From: Streptomyces sp. NBRC 110035
GTDB taxonomy: Bacteria > Actinomycetota > Actinomycetes > Streptomycetales > Streptomycetaceae
Assembly: GCF_000829695.1 (NCBI RefSeq)
Contig: NZ_BBNN01000018.1
Location: forward strand, 310,001-374,000
DNA: 64,000 nucleotides
Direction: 5' to 3'
In this document: piece by piece, positions 42,722 through 51,315 of the stretch
Layout: each line of letters starts with the position of its first letter
How positions within the stretch are numbered: position 1 is the stretch's first letter
The notes under the pieces: model-generated
What the model was told of the DNA's origin: nothing
Database searches by the model: none
What the model saw: only the letters and a program-made list of their open reading frames with translations
Position numbers and translations under genes: made by a program

Positions 42722-43816
42722 CTACGGGTACGCGGCCAGCAGCCGGTCGTACTCCGCCCGCGTCACCGGGACCACCGTGCCGTGCCGGGGACTGGCGGGC
42801 AGCCGGTAGGCGGTGGACGGGGTCCAGCGGCCCGAGGCGAGGTCGGTCGTCTCGAAGGGGAGGTAGCCCCGGCCGCCGTACTCGTCGATGAACAGGTACC
42901 ACTTCTCCTCGGTGTTGGACTTGAACACCGTCGGCCCCTCGCCCCGGCTCATCGCCCCGCTGCCGATGCAGTCGGCGACGAAGGTGTACGACGTCGAGGC
43001 CAGGTCCGCCGACTTCTCGCCGGTGATGAACTTCGAGCACGGGGAGCCGGAGGACGGCTCGCGCTCGTCCTTGGTGTACCGGTAGTAGGTGCCGCGGTGC
43101 TCGACCACCGTGGAGTCGATCACCGAATAGCCGGGATCGTTCCAGATCTTCGGCTCGCTGAAGGTGCGGAAGTCCCGCGTGGTCGCGTACAGCATCCTGT
43201 TGTATGTCGATCCCGTGTGGCCGGGGTCGTCCGCGGCGTACAGCTTCGACGCCCAGAAGACGACGTACGCGTTCCGTGACGCGTCCCAGTAGGCCTCGGG
43301 CGCCCAGGTGTTGCCGGCGGTGCCGGGGGAGACCCGCACCAGGCGCTGGTCGGTCCAGTTCACCAGGTCGGTGGACTCCCACACCATGATCGACTTGCTG
43401 CCGTGCCGCTGGACCTCGTCCCAACTGCCGCTGCTTCCTCGGTACATCCGCAGGTCGGTGGCGATCAGGTAGAACCTGTTGCCCTCGGGGGAGCGGATCA
43501 CGAACGGATCGCGCAGCCCCTTCTCCCCGATCGTGGAGGTCAGCACCGGCCGGCCGCCGTTCAGCTCACGCCAGCTCAGCGCGTTGTTGCCGCGGCTGAG
43601 GGCGTAGCGGATCTGCTCGCCGTCGGCGGTTCCCTCACCGGTGAAGTAGGCGAAGAGGTATCCGGCGTAGGAGGCCTGGGGCACGGGTGGGGCTCCGGAT
43701 CGCGCGGCGCCGGGCCCGGCGGTGAGGAGGGAGACCAGCAGGGCGAGCAGGAGCGCCGGGAGGGCGGCGACGGACAGGGGGCGGGGCAGGAGCGTGCGGG
43801 CGGGCCGGGGAGGCAT
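42722..43816 (-). CDS. Secreted GH43-type arabinan-active glycosidase
   Basis: 364 residues from an ATG with AGGAGG upstream. A signal peptide ends near ARS at about residue 40. GH43 features: GLRDPFVIRSPEGNRFYLIA (catalytic Asp), WAPEAYWDASRNAYVVFWAS and YSVIDSTVVEHRGTYYR (pKa-tuning Asp), then SRGEGPTVFKSN with the acid Glu. It lacks extra domains. The likely job is release of arabinose or arabino-oligosaccharides from pectic side chains outside the cell. It lies downstream of, and in line with, the PL3 gene. Confidence 0.82.
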   Translation of the reverse strand: MPPRPARTLLPRPLSVAALPALLLALLVSLLTAGPGAARSGAPPVPQASYAGYLFAYFTGEGTADGEQIRYALSRGNNALSWRELNGGRPVLTSTIGEKGLRDPFVIRSPEGNRFYLIATDLRMYRGSSGSWDEVQRHGSKSIMVWESTDLVNWTDQRLVRVSPGTAGNTWAPEAYWDASRNAYVVFWASKLYAADDPGHTGSTYNRMLYATTRDFRTFSEPKIWNDPGYSVIDSTVVEHRGTYYRYTKDEREPSSGSPCSKFITGEKSADLASTSYTFVADCIGSGAMSRGEGPTVFKSNTEEKWYLFIDEYGGRGYLPFETTDLASGRWTPSTAYRLPASPRHGTVVPVTRAEYDRLLAAYP

Positions 43817-44014
43817 GGCCCCTCCTGTGGGAGTGTGGGGGATTCTGTTGGAGTCGGCCCTGGGAGTGCCACCGGCTGGTGGGGCCCCGTCAACCGGCGT
43901 GGACGGGGTGGCGGGGTCGAAAGGTTTCGCCGGTTTTCGCCGACGTCCCGCGGGCACCGCGGACGCCCCGGCGGGAGTTCACCCGCCGGGGCCCCGGTCA
44001 TGTGCTCGGCAGGG

Positions 44015-44845
44015 TCACTTGTAGGTGATGTCCGAGTCCGAGAACTTGCAGTACTTCCCGTCGGCGCCGGAGCCGAGGTCCTTCGGCTCCTTGCCCGTGT
44101 TGCTGCCCTGGTAGCGGGTGCAGGTCTTCATCTTCTTCTTGCTGTCCCCGTGGATGCGGATCTGCGACAGCGTGGCGGTGTCCCCGTAGTTGGTGTTGAT
44201 GCCGACGACCGACTTGCCGGGGGCCGTCAGGTCGATGTCCTTCAGCACGATCGTGCGCTTGTACTGCGTCTTGCAGTTGCCGCAGGAGCGCACCAGCTTG
44301 CCGAAGTCCTCGACCTGGAAGCCGCTCACCGTCAGCGTCCCGGCGCCGTTGAACTGCAGCACCTTGTCGTCGGCCTTCCTCGCGCCGCCGCCGATCACCC
44401 TGTACTGCGCCGAGGACGACGTGCCCTTGAAGCTGGCGGCGTCCTCGCCGACGTCCAGCCACCACACGTTCTGCAGCGTGCAGCTGCCCTTGCAGTGCAC
44501 GCCGTCGGCGGCCGGGGTGCCGATGACGACGTTCTTGAGCGTGGCACCGTCGGCCAGCTCGAAGACCGGGTCCTGGCCCTCGTCCTGGCCGTCGCCGCCC
44601 AGGTCGCCGGTGCCGTAGTACTTCTTCATGCCGCCGTCGAGCACCCCGGAGACCGGGACGGTCTTCGGCACCGGCTTGCTGCCGGTGTCCGAGGGCCACG
44701 AGGAGGCGGCGCTCGCGGTGGACAGCATCGTCGAGGTGAAGATCGCCGCACCCGTGACGCCGAGCGCGGAGACCCCGGCGATCACCGCCCGCCTCCTGCC
44801 GGTCCGGCGGCGGTGGGAGGCGGGCTGTTCGGCTCGTGCAGTCAT
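44015..44845 (-). CDS. Secreted pectate lyase, polysaccharide lyase family 3
   Basis: 276 residues with an arginine-rich signal peptide ending near ASA-AS (about residue 47). The PL3 signature is clear: FELADGATLKNVVIGTPAAD, then HCKGSCTLQNVWWLDVGEDA and VLQFNGAGTLTVSGFQVED, with paired cysteines (SCGNC) stabilising the beta-helix. PL3 enzymes cut polygalacturonate and are often active at high pH. With the PL1 enzyme at 38936-40285 the locus thus has two unrelated pectate lyase folds. The GH43 gene follows 198 bp downstream on the same strand. Confidence 0.92.
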   Translation of the reverse strand: MTARAEQPASHRRRTGRRRAVIAGVSALGVTGAAIFTSTMLSTASAASSWPSDTGSKPVPKTVPVSGVLDGGMKKYYGTGDLGGDGQDEGQDPVFELADGATLKNVVIGTPAADGVHCKGSCTLQNVWWLDVGEDAASFKGTSSSAQYRVIGGGARKADDKVLQFNGAGTLTVSGFQVEDFGKLVRSCGNCKTQYKRTIVLKDIDLTAPGKSVVGINTNYGDTATLSQIRIHGDSKKKMKTCTRYQGSNTGKEPKDLGSGADGKYCKFSDSDITYK

Positions 44846-44987
44846 GCTCGTTCCTTGCGTGAGGAGAATCGTTTCGCCTCTTGGTCGCCGCACGGTGGGA
44901 AAGAGTTGCCGCGACCGGGGAGGTTTTTTCCGGCTCCTCCTCGGCCGCCGTCGCCCCGCCGGTGAACGGCGTGACGTCCCCCGCACG

Positions 44988-45845
44988 TCAGTCGTCCTGG
45001 GCCGCGAAGTCACCGCCCACCAGGAGCTGTCCGGAGCCGGTGGCGGCCGTCGCGGTGTAGGTGTCGGCCCCGGCGTCCCGCCCGCCGCGTGCGTGGTCGT
45101 ACTGCCCCGCGAAGACCCACTCGCCCGGCGCGATCGTGCGGCCCTTCCTGAGGGTCCAGGTGTAGACGACGAAACCGTCCCGCTCGTCGGTGGTCAGGCT
45201 GAAGTCCTTCTCGGGCAGGGAACGCCAGGCCCCCGTGGGAAAGACGCCTCCGGTCTGCGCGATCCGCAGTTCCACGGTGAGCGCGGTGAGCCGCTCGGTG
45301 GTCTTCAGGGTGACGTTGCTCTGCGCCCAGAACTCGTTGCTGTGCCGGTCCACCGAGCCGTCCGACCACAACGGCCCGTCCTCGACGCCCCGGGGCTGTC
45401 GAGCGGTCCCCGGTGTCTCCGTGGCGGGCGTTCCCGTCCCCGGCGTCCGGGCCGGTGGCGAACCCGGCCCGCCGGTCCCCTCCGAGGTGTCCGCCGACGG
45501 CTCCGCCGGCGGCAGGGGCGCCCGGCTCGTCGCGTCCGGTGACGGTGTGGGCCCGGGCGTCGGCGAGACCGCCACCTGCCGCTGCGCGGGCGGCTCCTCC
45601 TCCGTCACCACGGAGGCGACCGCGAAGCCGCCCACCGCGAGCACTCCGGCCACCGCGGCCGTCGTGCCCGCCACCCGGATCCATCCGAGCACCGGCGGGC
45701 GGGTCGCCCGGCGGTCGGGCCGGGCCGGGCGGGCCATGCCGCGCTCGACCCGGGCCAGGATGCGCTCCCGGTCGGGCTCGTGCTCCCCGGCCACCTCGTG
45801 CAGCCGGGCACGCAGCTCGTCGTGCACGTCCCGCCGCATCGTCAT
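44988..45845 (-). CDS. Single-span membrane protein coupled to the ECF sigma factor (candidate anti-sigma)
   Basis: 285 residues, starting inside the sigma-factor stop (ATGA at 45842-45845). Residues 1-50 are charged and cytoplasmic (DVHDELRARLHEVAGEHEPD), one membrane helix follows (about 55-80), then a Pro/Thr/Ser-rich spacer (about 85-150) and an extracellular domain with a Trp-rich core (SNEFWAQSNVTLKTTERLTA). No zinc anti-sigma HxxxCxxC motif is present. The coupling and topology suggest that it controls the sigma factor in response to an outside signal, which is inference. Confidence 0.8.
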   Translation of the reverse strand: MTMRRDVHDELRARLHEVAGEHEPDRERILARVERGMARPARPDRRATRPPVLGWIRVAGTTAAVAGVLAVGGFAVASVVTEEEPPAQRQVAVSPTPGPTPSPDATSRAPLPPAEPSADTSEGTGGPGSPPARTPGTGTPATETPGTARQPRGVEDGPLWSDGSVDRHSNEFWAQSNVTLKTTERLTALTVELRIAQTGGVFPTGAWRSLPEKDFSLTTDERDGFVVYTWTLRKGRTIAPGEWVFAGQYDHARGGRDAGADTYTATAATGSGQLLVGGDFAAQDD

Positions 45846-46420
45846 CGGTCCCTTTCCGTGTCCTCGCCGGCGGGCCTTCCCGGACGCCCCGCCGCGGCGT
45901 GCACCCTTCGTGGCACCTCCGCCGTGCCCAGCAGCCGCTGCAGTTCGGCCATTCCCTTCGAGGTCTGGCTCTTCACCGTACCCACCGAGACACCCAGGGC
46001 GAGCGCGGTGTCCTTCTCCGACAGGTCGAAGGCGTGCCGCAGTACCACACACGCACGCTTGCGGAACGGCAGCCGGCGCAACGCCTCCCGCACATCCACG
46101 ACCCCCGCGACGTCCGGGTTCTCGACCCGTTCCTCGCGCTGCGACCAGAACAGGGCGATCCGGCGCCGCTCACGCACCGCGCTGCGTATGCGGGTGCGTG
46201 CCAGATTGGCGACCACGCCCCGTGCGTACGCCGCCGGATGGTCGGCGGCGCGCACCCGGTCCCAGCGGTGCCACAACGCCAGCAGGGCGTCCGCGGCCAG
46301 GTCGTCGGCGGTGTCCGCCTCGCCCGTCAGCAGGACGGCCAGCCGCGAGAGTTCGGCGTAGTGACGCTCGAAGAAGGCGTGAAACTCCACGGAGGCGGCG
46401 TCGTCGATGAGCGTGCCCAC
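45842..46420 (-). CDS. SigE-family ECF RNA polymerase sigma factor
   Basis: 192 residues. Region 2: EFHAFFERHYAELSRLAVLL, then ADDLAADALLALWHRWDRV. Region 4: LRRLPFRKRACVVLRHAFD, then EKDTALALGVSVGTVKSQTS. The Arg/Pro-rich tail (about 170-192) is extra. This SigE-like subfamily (about 170-190 residues) is very common in actinobacteria, and each member has a linked membrane protein, as here. The target promoters are unknown. Confidence 0.9.
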   Translation of the reverse strand: MGTLIDDAASVEFHAFFERHYAELSRLAVLLTGEADTADDLAADALLALWHRWDRVRAADHPAAYARGVVANLARTRIRSAVRERRRIALFWSQREERVENPDVAGVVDVREALRRLPFRKRACVVLRHAFDLSEKDTALALGVSVGTVKSQTSKGMAELQRLLGTAEVPRRVHAAAGRPGRPAGEDTERDR

Positions 46421-46730
46421 GGGCCACCTCCCCTTACTGCGGGTTCGGGGCCCAGGAGCCCCGGCATATGACGGTGTGTGTCATGTAGATGGCATGTGAA
46501 CGTCCGGAGCGGGCCGGGCGCGGGATCCGGAGCGTAGCAGTGATCATCCACGGGTCCGTCTGGAGGGTCGAACGGTGCACAGCGGGCCGTCACCCGAATC
46601 CGTAACACGCAGCACACCTGAACGCGGCCCGCCCCGGGCACAATCCAGCCAGCATCCGCCCGGGTGCCACTCAGGCACCGCCGTCACCCGTGATGGCCGA
46701 CGACCACTCAGGTATCGAGGAGCCTTCGCC
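46421..46730. other. Divergent control region between the ECF factor and the purine permease
   Basis: No gene is visible in these 310 bp. ATGAC (46468-46472) and GTCAT (46480-46484) form a short inverted repeat about 50 bp upstream of the sigma-factor start. GAGGAG lies before the rightward ATG. No other structure stood out. Confidence 0.5.
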
Positions 46731-48182
46731 ATGTCCGACTCGCAACAGGTGGCCGACAAGCCGGCCTCCCCGCCCCCCGCGGGGAACACCGTCGACCGGT
46801 TCTTCCGGATATCGGCGCGCGGCTCCACCATCGGCCGGGAGATACGCGGCGGCTTCGCCACGTTCTTCACCATGGCCTACATCCTCGTCCTCAACCCGCT
46901 GATCCTCGGCAGCGCGAAGGACAAGTTCGGCGAACAGCTCGATCCCGTCCAGCTCACCACCGCCACCGCCCTGGTGGCCGCCGTCATGACGATCGTCATG
47001 GGCGTCGGCGGAAACCTCCCTCTCGCGCTCGCCGCCGGGCTCGGGCTCAACGCCGTCGTCGCCTTCCAGGTCGCCCCGCTGATGAGCTGGGACGACGCGA
47101 TGGGCCTGATCGTCCTGGAGGGACTGCTCGTCTGCGTGCTGGTGGTGACCGGCCTGCGCGAGGCCGTCATGCACGCGATCCCCCAGGCGCTGAAGCAGGC
47201 GATCGGCGTCGGCATCGGCCTGTTCGTCGCCTTCATCGGCTTCGTCGACGCCGGGTTCGTCACCCGGGTCCCGGACGCCGCGAACACCACCGTGCCCGTT
47301 CAGCTGGGCGGCACCGGAACCCTCGCGGGATGGCCGATGCTCGTCTTCTGCACGGGCGTGCTCCTGACCGTCGCCCTGCTGGCCCGCAAGGTGCGCGGCG
47401 CCATCCTGGTCAGCATCGTGGTCATGACCCTGGTGGCCCTCGTCGTCCACGCCCTCGCCGACGTCCGCACCTGGGGACTGACCACGCCCGAGTGGCCCGA
47501 CTCGGTGGTCTCCGCCCCCGACTTCGGCCTCATCGGCGACTTCAGCCTGTTCGGCGCCTTCGGCCGGGCCGGCGTCATCACCATCGTCCTGCTGGTGTTC
47601 ACCCTGGTGCTGTCCGATTTCTTCGACACCATGGGCACGGTCGTCGGTGTCAGTGCCGAGGCCGGGCTGCTGGACGAGCAGGGCAAGGTGCCCCACCTCG
47701 GCCGGGTGCTGCTCATCGACGGTGCCGCGGCCGTCGCCGGCGGCGCCGCCTCCGCCTCCTCGGCGACCTCCTACGTCGAGTCGGCGGCCGGTGTCGGCGA
47801 GGGCGCCCGCACCGGGTTCGCCAACCTGGTCACCGGCGGGCTGTTCGCCCTGGCGCTGTTCCTCACCCCGGTGCTGACCATCGTCCCGCTCCAGGCGGCG
47901 GCCCCCGCGCTGGTCGCCGTCGGCTTCCTGATGATGACCCAGGTCAGGCACATCCCGTGGGACCGGTACGACATCGCCGTCCCGGCCTTCCTCACCATCG
48001 CCGTCATGCCGTTCACCTACTCGATCACCAACGGCATCGGAGCCGGCTTCGTCGCCTACGTGCTGATCCAGTCGGTGCTGGGCAGGGCGAAGGAGATGCA
48101 CTGGCTGCTGTGGGGGACCTCGGCACTGTTCCTGGTGTACTTCGCGATCGACCCGATCGAGCAGATCCTGGGCGTGGGATAG
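46731..48182 (+). CDS. NCS2-family purine permease (AzgA/guanine-hypoxanthine type)
   Basis: 483 residues with about 12-13 membrane segments. AzgA-type features: RGFATFFTMAYILVLNP-like start (GGFATFFTMAYILVLNPLIL), LAAGLGLNAVVAFQV in segment 3, SDFFDTMGTVVGVS (substrate and proton site) and SSATSYVESAAGVGEGARTG. Such carriers take up adenine, guanine or hypoxanthine with protons. It stands alone with its own ribosome-binding site and a downstream hairpin. Confidence 0.9.
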   Translation: MSDSQQVADKPASPPPAGNTVDRFFRISARGSTIGREIRGGFATFFTMAYILVLNPLILGSAKDKFGEQLDPVQLTTATALVAAVMTIVMGVGGNLPLALAAGLGLNAVVAFQVAPLMSWDDAMGLIVLEGLLVCVLVVTGLREAVMHAIPQALKQAIGVGIGLFVAFIGFVDAGFVTRVPDAANTTVPVQLGGTGTLAGWPMLVFCTGVLLTVALLARKVRGAILVSIVVMTLVALVVHALADVRTWGLTTPEWPDSVVSAPDFGLIGDFSLFGAFGRAGVITIVLLVFTLVLSDFFDTMGTVVGVSAEAGLLDEQGKVPHLGRVLLIDGAAAVAGGAASASSATSYVESAAGVGEGARTGFANLVTGGLFALALFLTPVLTIVPLQAAAPALVAVGFLMMTQVRHIPWDRYDIAVPAFLTIAVMPFTYSITNGIGAGFVAYVLIQSVLGRAKEMHWLLWGTSALFLVYFAIDPIEQILGVG

Positions 48183-48214
48183 GCCGTAGGGCAGGACCGG
48201 CTTGCGCGGAAGGC

Positions 48215-48250
48215 GACGGGCCGCCCCCGGGGGGAGGGGGGCGGCCCGTC
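48215..48250. terminator. Hairpin after the purine permease
   Basis: Arms 48215-48228 and 48237-48250 pair over 14 bases with an 8-nt loop, 33 bp after the stop. Confidence 0.8.
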
Positions 48251-48348
48251 ACCGGTACAGACGGCTGCCCGGCCGGAAAGGTTCAGCGCCTCGGCGAACG
48301 CGTCGCACGAGACCCGCCGCTCGCCGACCGGGCGCAGGGGAAAGCCGT

Positions 48349-48822
48349 TCAGCCGGCCGGCACGACGGCGAGGGCGGGTCCGTCGGTCCCGGCGCCCCGG
48401 GGCGGCGCGTACCTGGTCTCCCGCGCGACGACCCGGAAACCGCACTTCTCCGGGACCCGTGGCGGCCCCGCGTCGCCGGCGGCCATACGCGTGTGCGGCG
48501 GACGCTCGGTCACCTCGGCCGGCAGGGCGCGCAGGGCGGCGGTGGCGACGCCCCTGCCCCGGTACGCCCGGTCGGCCCGGTACGTCGCCTCGCGCTCGCC
48601 CGCAGTCCCGTACACCACCGTGTGCCCCACCACGTCGCCGTCGCGCGGCACCGTGCGCACGACGGCGTCCGGCGCGGTGCGAAGACGGGCCCGGCGGGTC
48701 TCGAAGGCCTCCCGGCGGGCCGGGTCCTCGGCGGTGAAGGCCGCCGTTCACAGCGCCTCCGGGGCGTTCGACTGCCGGTGGAGGACCGGCAGATCACTGT
48801 CGTGCACCGTGCGCAGGGCGAC
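48349..48822 (-). pseudogene. GNAT acetyltransferase gene with an in-frame TGA and no start codon
   Basis: One frame from 48822 to 48349 reads as a GNAT protein: ALRTVHDSDLPVLHRQSNAP, EAL, a TGA stop at 48750-48748, then TAAFTAEDPARREAFETRRA, VVRTVPRDGDVVGHTVVYG, YRGRGVATAALRAL (acetyl-CoA site) and VPEKCGFRV. The stop falls where I recall relatives having Arg or Trp. No ATG or GTG precedes the first residues before the IclR gene's stop. A shorter product from 48660 would lack the first strand. The gene appears dead. Confidence 0.75.
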
Positions 48823-48839
48823 CTGTGGGCCGGCCGCGG

Positions 48840-49613
48840 TCAGAGCCTCCGGGTGGCCAGCGTCAGCCGGTCGCGCGCGTCGAACAACGCGTCCTTGACC
48901 ATCTGCTCGTGCGCGGGGGTGAGCCGGGCGACCGGCACCGAGCAGCTGATCGCGTCCCGTGCGGGTGTGCGGTACGGGATCGCCACACCGAAGCAGCGCA
49001 GCCCCAGCGTGTTCTCCTCGCGGTCCACCGCGATGCCCTGCTCCCGTACCTGGTGCAGTTCCTCGATGAGCTTCTCCCGGTCGGTGACCGTGTGCTCGGT
49101 GAGGGCGGGCAGTGGCTGGGGGAGCATCTTGCGCACCTGCTCGTCCGTGTACGTGCTCAGCAGTGCCTTGCCGAGCGACGTCGAGTGCGCGGGCAGCCGG
49201 CGGCCGACCCGGGTGAACGGGCGCAGGTAGTGCTGCGACTGCCGGGTGGCCAGGTACACCACGTTGGTGCCGTCGAGCCGGGCGAGGTGGATCGTCTCCG
49301 TGGTGTCGTCCGACAGCCGGTCCAGCGTGGGCCGGGCCGCCGCCACGACCTCGTCCCCGTCGATGTACGACGTGCCCACGAGCAGTGCCCTCACGCCGAT
49401 GCCGTACCGCGTGCCCGTCGAGTCCGTCTCCACCCAGCCGAGGTCGACGAGGGTGCGCAGCAGCATGTAGAGGCTCGACTTGGGGTACCCGACGGCTTCC
49501 TGGACCGCCGCCAGGGAATGCATGCCGGGGCGCCCGGCGAAGTACTCGAGCAGTTCAACGGTCCGCACCGCGGACTTGACCTGCGCGCCGCCGCCCGTCT
49601 CGCCAGCCGACAT
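48840..49613 (-). CDS. IclR family transcriptional regulator
   Basis: 257 residues. The winged helix is AVRTVELLEYFAGRPGMHSL, AAVQEAVGYPKSSLYMLLRT and LVDLGWVETD. The IclR effector domain follows (DDTTETIHLARLDGTNVVYL, RLPAHSTSLGKALLS and LGLRCFGVAIPYRTPARDAI). It is divergent from the aldehyde dehydrogenase gene over 150 bp, where an imperfect palindrome lies at 49685-49700, so it should regulate that gene and itself. A related box upstream of kdgD suggests it may also govern uronate breakdown. Confidence 0.92.
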   Translation of the reverse strand: MSAGETGGGAQVKSAVRTVELLEYFAGRPGMHSLAAVQEAVGYPKSSLYMLLRTLVDLGWVETDSTGTRYGIGVRALLVGTSYIDGDEVVAAARPTLDRLSDDTTETIHLARLDGTNVVYLATRQSQHYLRPFTRVGRRLPAHSTSLGKALLSTYTDEQVRKMLPQPLPALTEHTVTDREKLIEELHQVREQGIAVDREENTLGLRCFGVAIPYRTPARDAISCSVPVARLTPAHEQMVKDALFDARDRLTLATRRL

Positions 49614-49684
49614 GCCCTTGACCCTTCGTTCGACGAGAAGCTGAAGTTATAGTCTCCAACAGCCTATTCATCATCAGAGACAGC

Positions 49685-49700
49685 GTTCAGTATATAGAAC
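49685..49700. promoter_or_regulatory. IclR-type operator upstream of the aldehyde dehydrogenase
   Basis: GTTCAGTATATAGAAC has GTTC/GAAC arms around an AT-rich centre, the common shape of IclR-family sites. It lies between the two divergent genes, 64 bp before the dehydrogenase GTG. A close relative occurs at 24223-24239. Confidence 0.6.
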
Positions 49701-49763
49701 ACTCCTGGTGGACGACGTACATACTGCGGCATTGCAAGCGGCAGTCAAGCGGAAGGACTCGCG

Positions 49764-51293
49764 GTGGCAGCAGCACCAGTCTGGAGTGTCGACCCCCGAA
49801 CCGGGAAGCAGCGGGAACAGGTCGCGGTGGAGGCCACGGCCCAGGAGGTGGACGCCACGGTCCGGGCCGCCCACGAGGCGCGGGGCGCGCTGGCCGACCG
49901 GACCGTGCGCTCCTCCTTCCTGCGCTCGGCCGCCGACGAACTCGAGGCGGCCAAGGACACGCTCGTCGAGGTCGCCGACGCCGAGACCGCTCTCGGCCCG
50001 GTCCGTCTCACCGGCGAACTGGCCCGCACCTGCTACCAGTTGCGGGCCTTCGCCGACATCGTCGACGAGGGCGCCTTCCTCGGCGTCGTCATCAACCACC
50101 CCGACGACACCGCGACCCCGCCCGTCCCGGACCTGCGCCGCTACAAGGTCCCGCTGGGCGTCGTCGCCGTCTACTCTGCCTCCAACTTCCCCTTCGCCTT
50201 CTCCGTCCCCGGCGGCGACACCGCGAGCGCCCTCGCGGCCGGCTGTCCCGTGGTCGTCAAGGCCCACCCCGACCACCCCGGCCTGTCCGAGCTGGCCGCC
50301 AGGGTGCTGCGCCGGGCGGCGGCCCTGCACGGCATCCCCGAGGGCGTGCTCGGCCTGGTGCACGGCTTCGAGGCCGGCGTCGAGCTGGTCCGGCACCCGC
50401 TGGTCGCGGCGGCCGGCTTCACCGGTTCGGTACGCGGCGGCCGGGCCCTCTTCGACGCGGCGGCCGCCCGCCCGGTCCCCATCCCGTTCCACGGCGAGCT
50501 GGGCTCCCTGAACCCGGTCCTCGTCACGGAGGCCGCCGCCGCCGAGCGCGCCGAGGCGATCGGCGCCGGGCTCGCCGGGTCGATGACGCTCGGCGTCGGC
50601 CAGTTCTGCGTGAAGCCGGGGCTCGTCCTCGCCCCGGCGGGCGCGGCCGGCGACCGCCTGGTCAAGTCCCTGACCGACGCCGTCAGCGACACCGACCCCG
50701 GTGTCCTGCTCGACCACCGCATGCGCGACAACTTCGTCGCCGGGGTCGCCGAGCGGGCCCAGCTGCCCGGCGTGGAGTCCCCGGTGACGCCCGGCGCGGG
50801 CGGCGAGCACACCGTCAGTGCCGGCTTCCTCACCGTCCCGGCGAGCAGGCTCGCCACGGAGGGCGAGCACGACCTGCTCCTGGAGGAGTGCTTCGGCCCG
50901 GTCACCGTCCTGGTCCGCTACGAGGACGACGCCGAGGTCCGCTCCGTCCTCTCCCGCCTCCCCGGCAACCTCACCGCCACCGTCCACCTCTCCGAGGAGG
51001 AGGGCGCGGGCCGGGGGCGGGGCGCGGAGATCCTCGGCGAGCTGACCCCGCTCGCCGGCCGGGTGCTGGTCAACGCCTGGCCGACCGGTGTCGCGGTCGC
51101 CCCGGCCCAGCACCACGGCGGCCCCTACCCGGCGACGACCTCCACCTCCACCTCGGTCGGCGGCACCGCCATCGAGCGCTGGCTGCGTCCCGTCGCCTAC
51201 CAGAACAGCCCGCAGGCCCTCCTGCCGCCGGAACTGCGCGACGACAACCCGCAGGGGCTGCCGCGCCGGTTCAACGGCCGGCTGGAGCGCTGA
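49764..51293 (+). CDS. NADP-type aldehyde dehydrogenase, probable 2-oxoglutarate semialdehyde dehydrogenase
   Basis: 509 residues from a GTG with GGAAGG 7 bases upstream. Catalytic set: SASNFPFAFS (N141), HGELGSLNPVL (E245) and GQFCVKPGLVLA (C282). The sequence style (HPLVAAAGFTGSVRGGRALF, ATTSTSTSVGG near the end) is that of the long NADP-dependent group that includes 2-oxoglutarate semialdehyde dehydrogenases. It would give 2-oxoglutarate from the product of KdgD and of a pentonate pathway. Hydroxyproline breakdown uses the same enzyme and is an alternative. Confidence 0.85.
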   Translation: MAAAPVWSVDPRTGKQREQVAVEATAQEVDATVRAAHEARGALADRTVRSSFLRSAADELEAAKDTLVEVADAETALGPVRLTGELARTCYQLRAFADIVDEGAFLGVVINHPDDTATPPVPDLRRYKVPLGVVAVYSASNFPFAFSVPGGDTASALAAGCPVVVKAHPDHPGLSELAARVLRRAAALHGIPEGVLGLVHGFEAGVELVRHPLVAAAGFTGSVRGGRALFDAAAARPVPIPFHGELGSLNPVLVTEAAAAERAEAIGAGLAGSMTLGVGQFCVKPGLVLAPAGAAGDRLVKSLTDAVSDTDPGVLLDHRMRDNFVAGVAERAQLPGVESPVTPGAGGEHTVSAGFLTVPASRLATEGEHDLLLEECFGPVTVLVRYEDDAEVRSVLSRLPGNLTATVHLSEEEGAGRGRGAEILGELTPLAGRVLVNAWPTGVAVAPAQHHGGPYPATTSTSTSVGGTAIERWLRPVAYQNSPQALLPPELRDDNPQGLPRRFNGRLER

Positions 51294-51315
51294 CCGCGCA
51301 CGGCAGGCAGCCGCA

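Noticed and set aside
48748-48750. TGA in the GNAT gene as a selenocysteine codon
   Set aside because: The position is not catalytic in GNAT enzymes, no SECIS-like hairpin was seen directly after it, and the gene also lacks a start codon.
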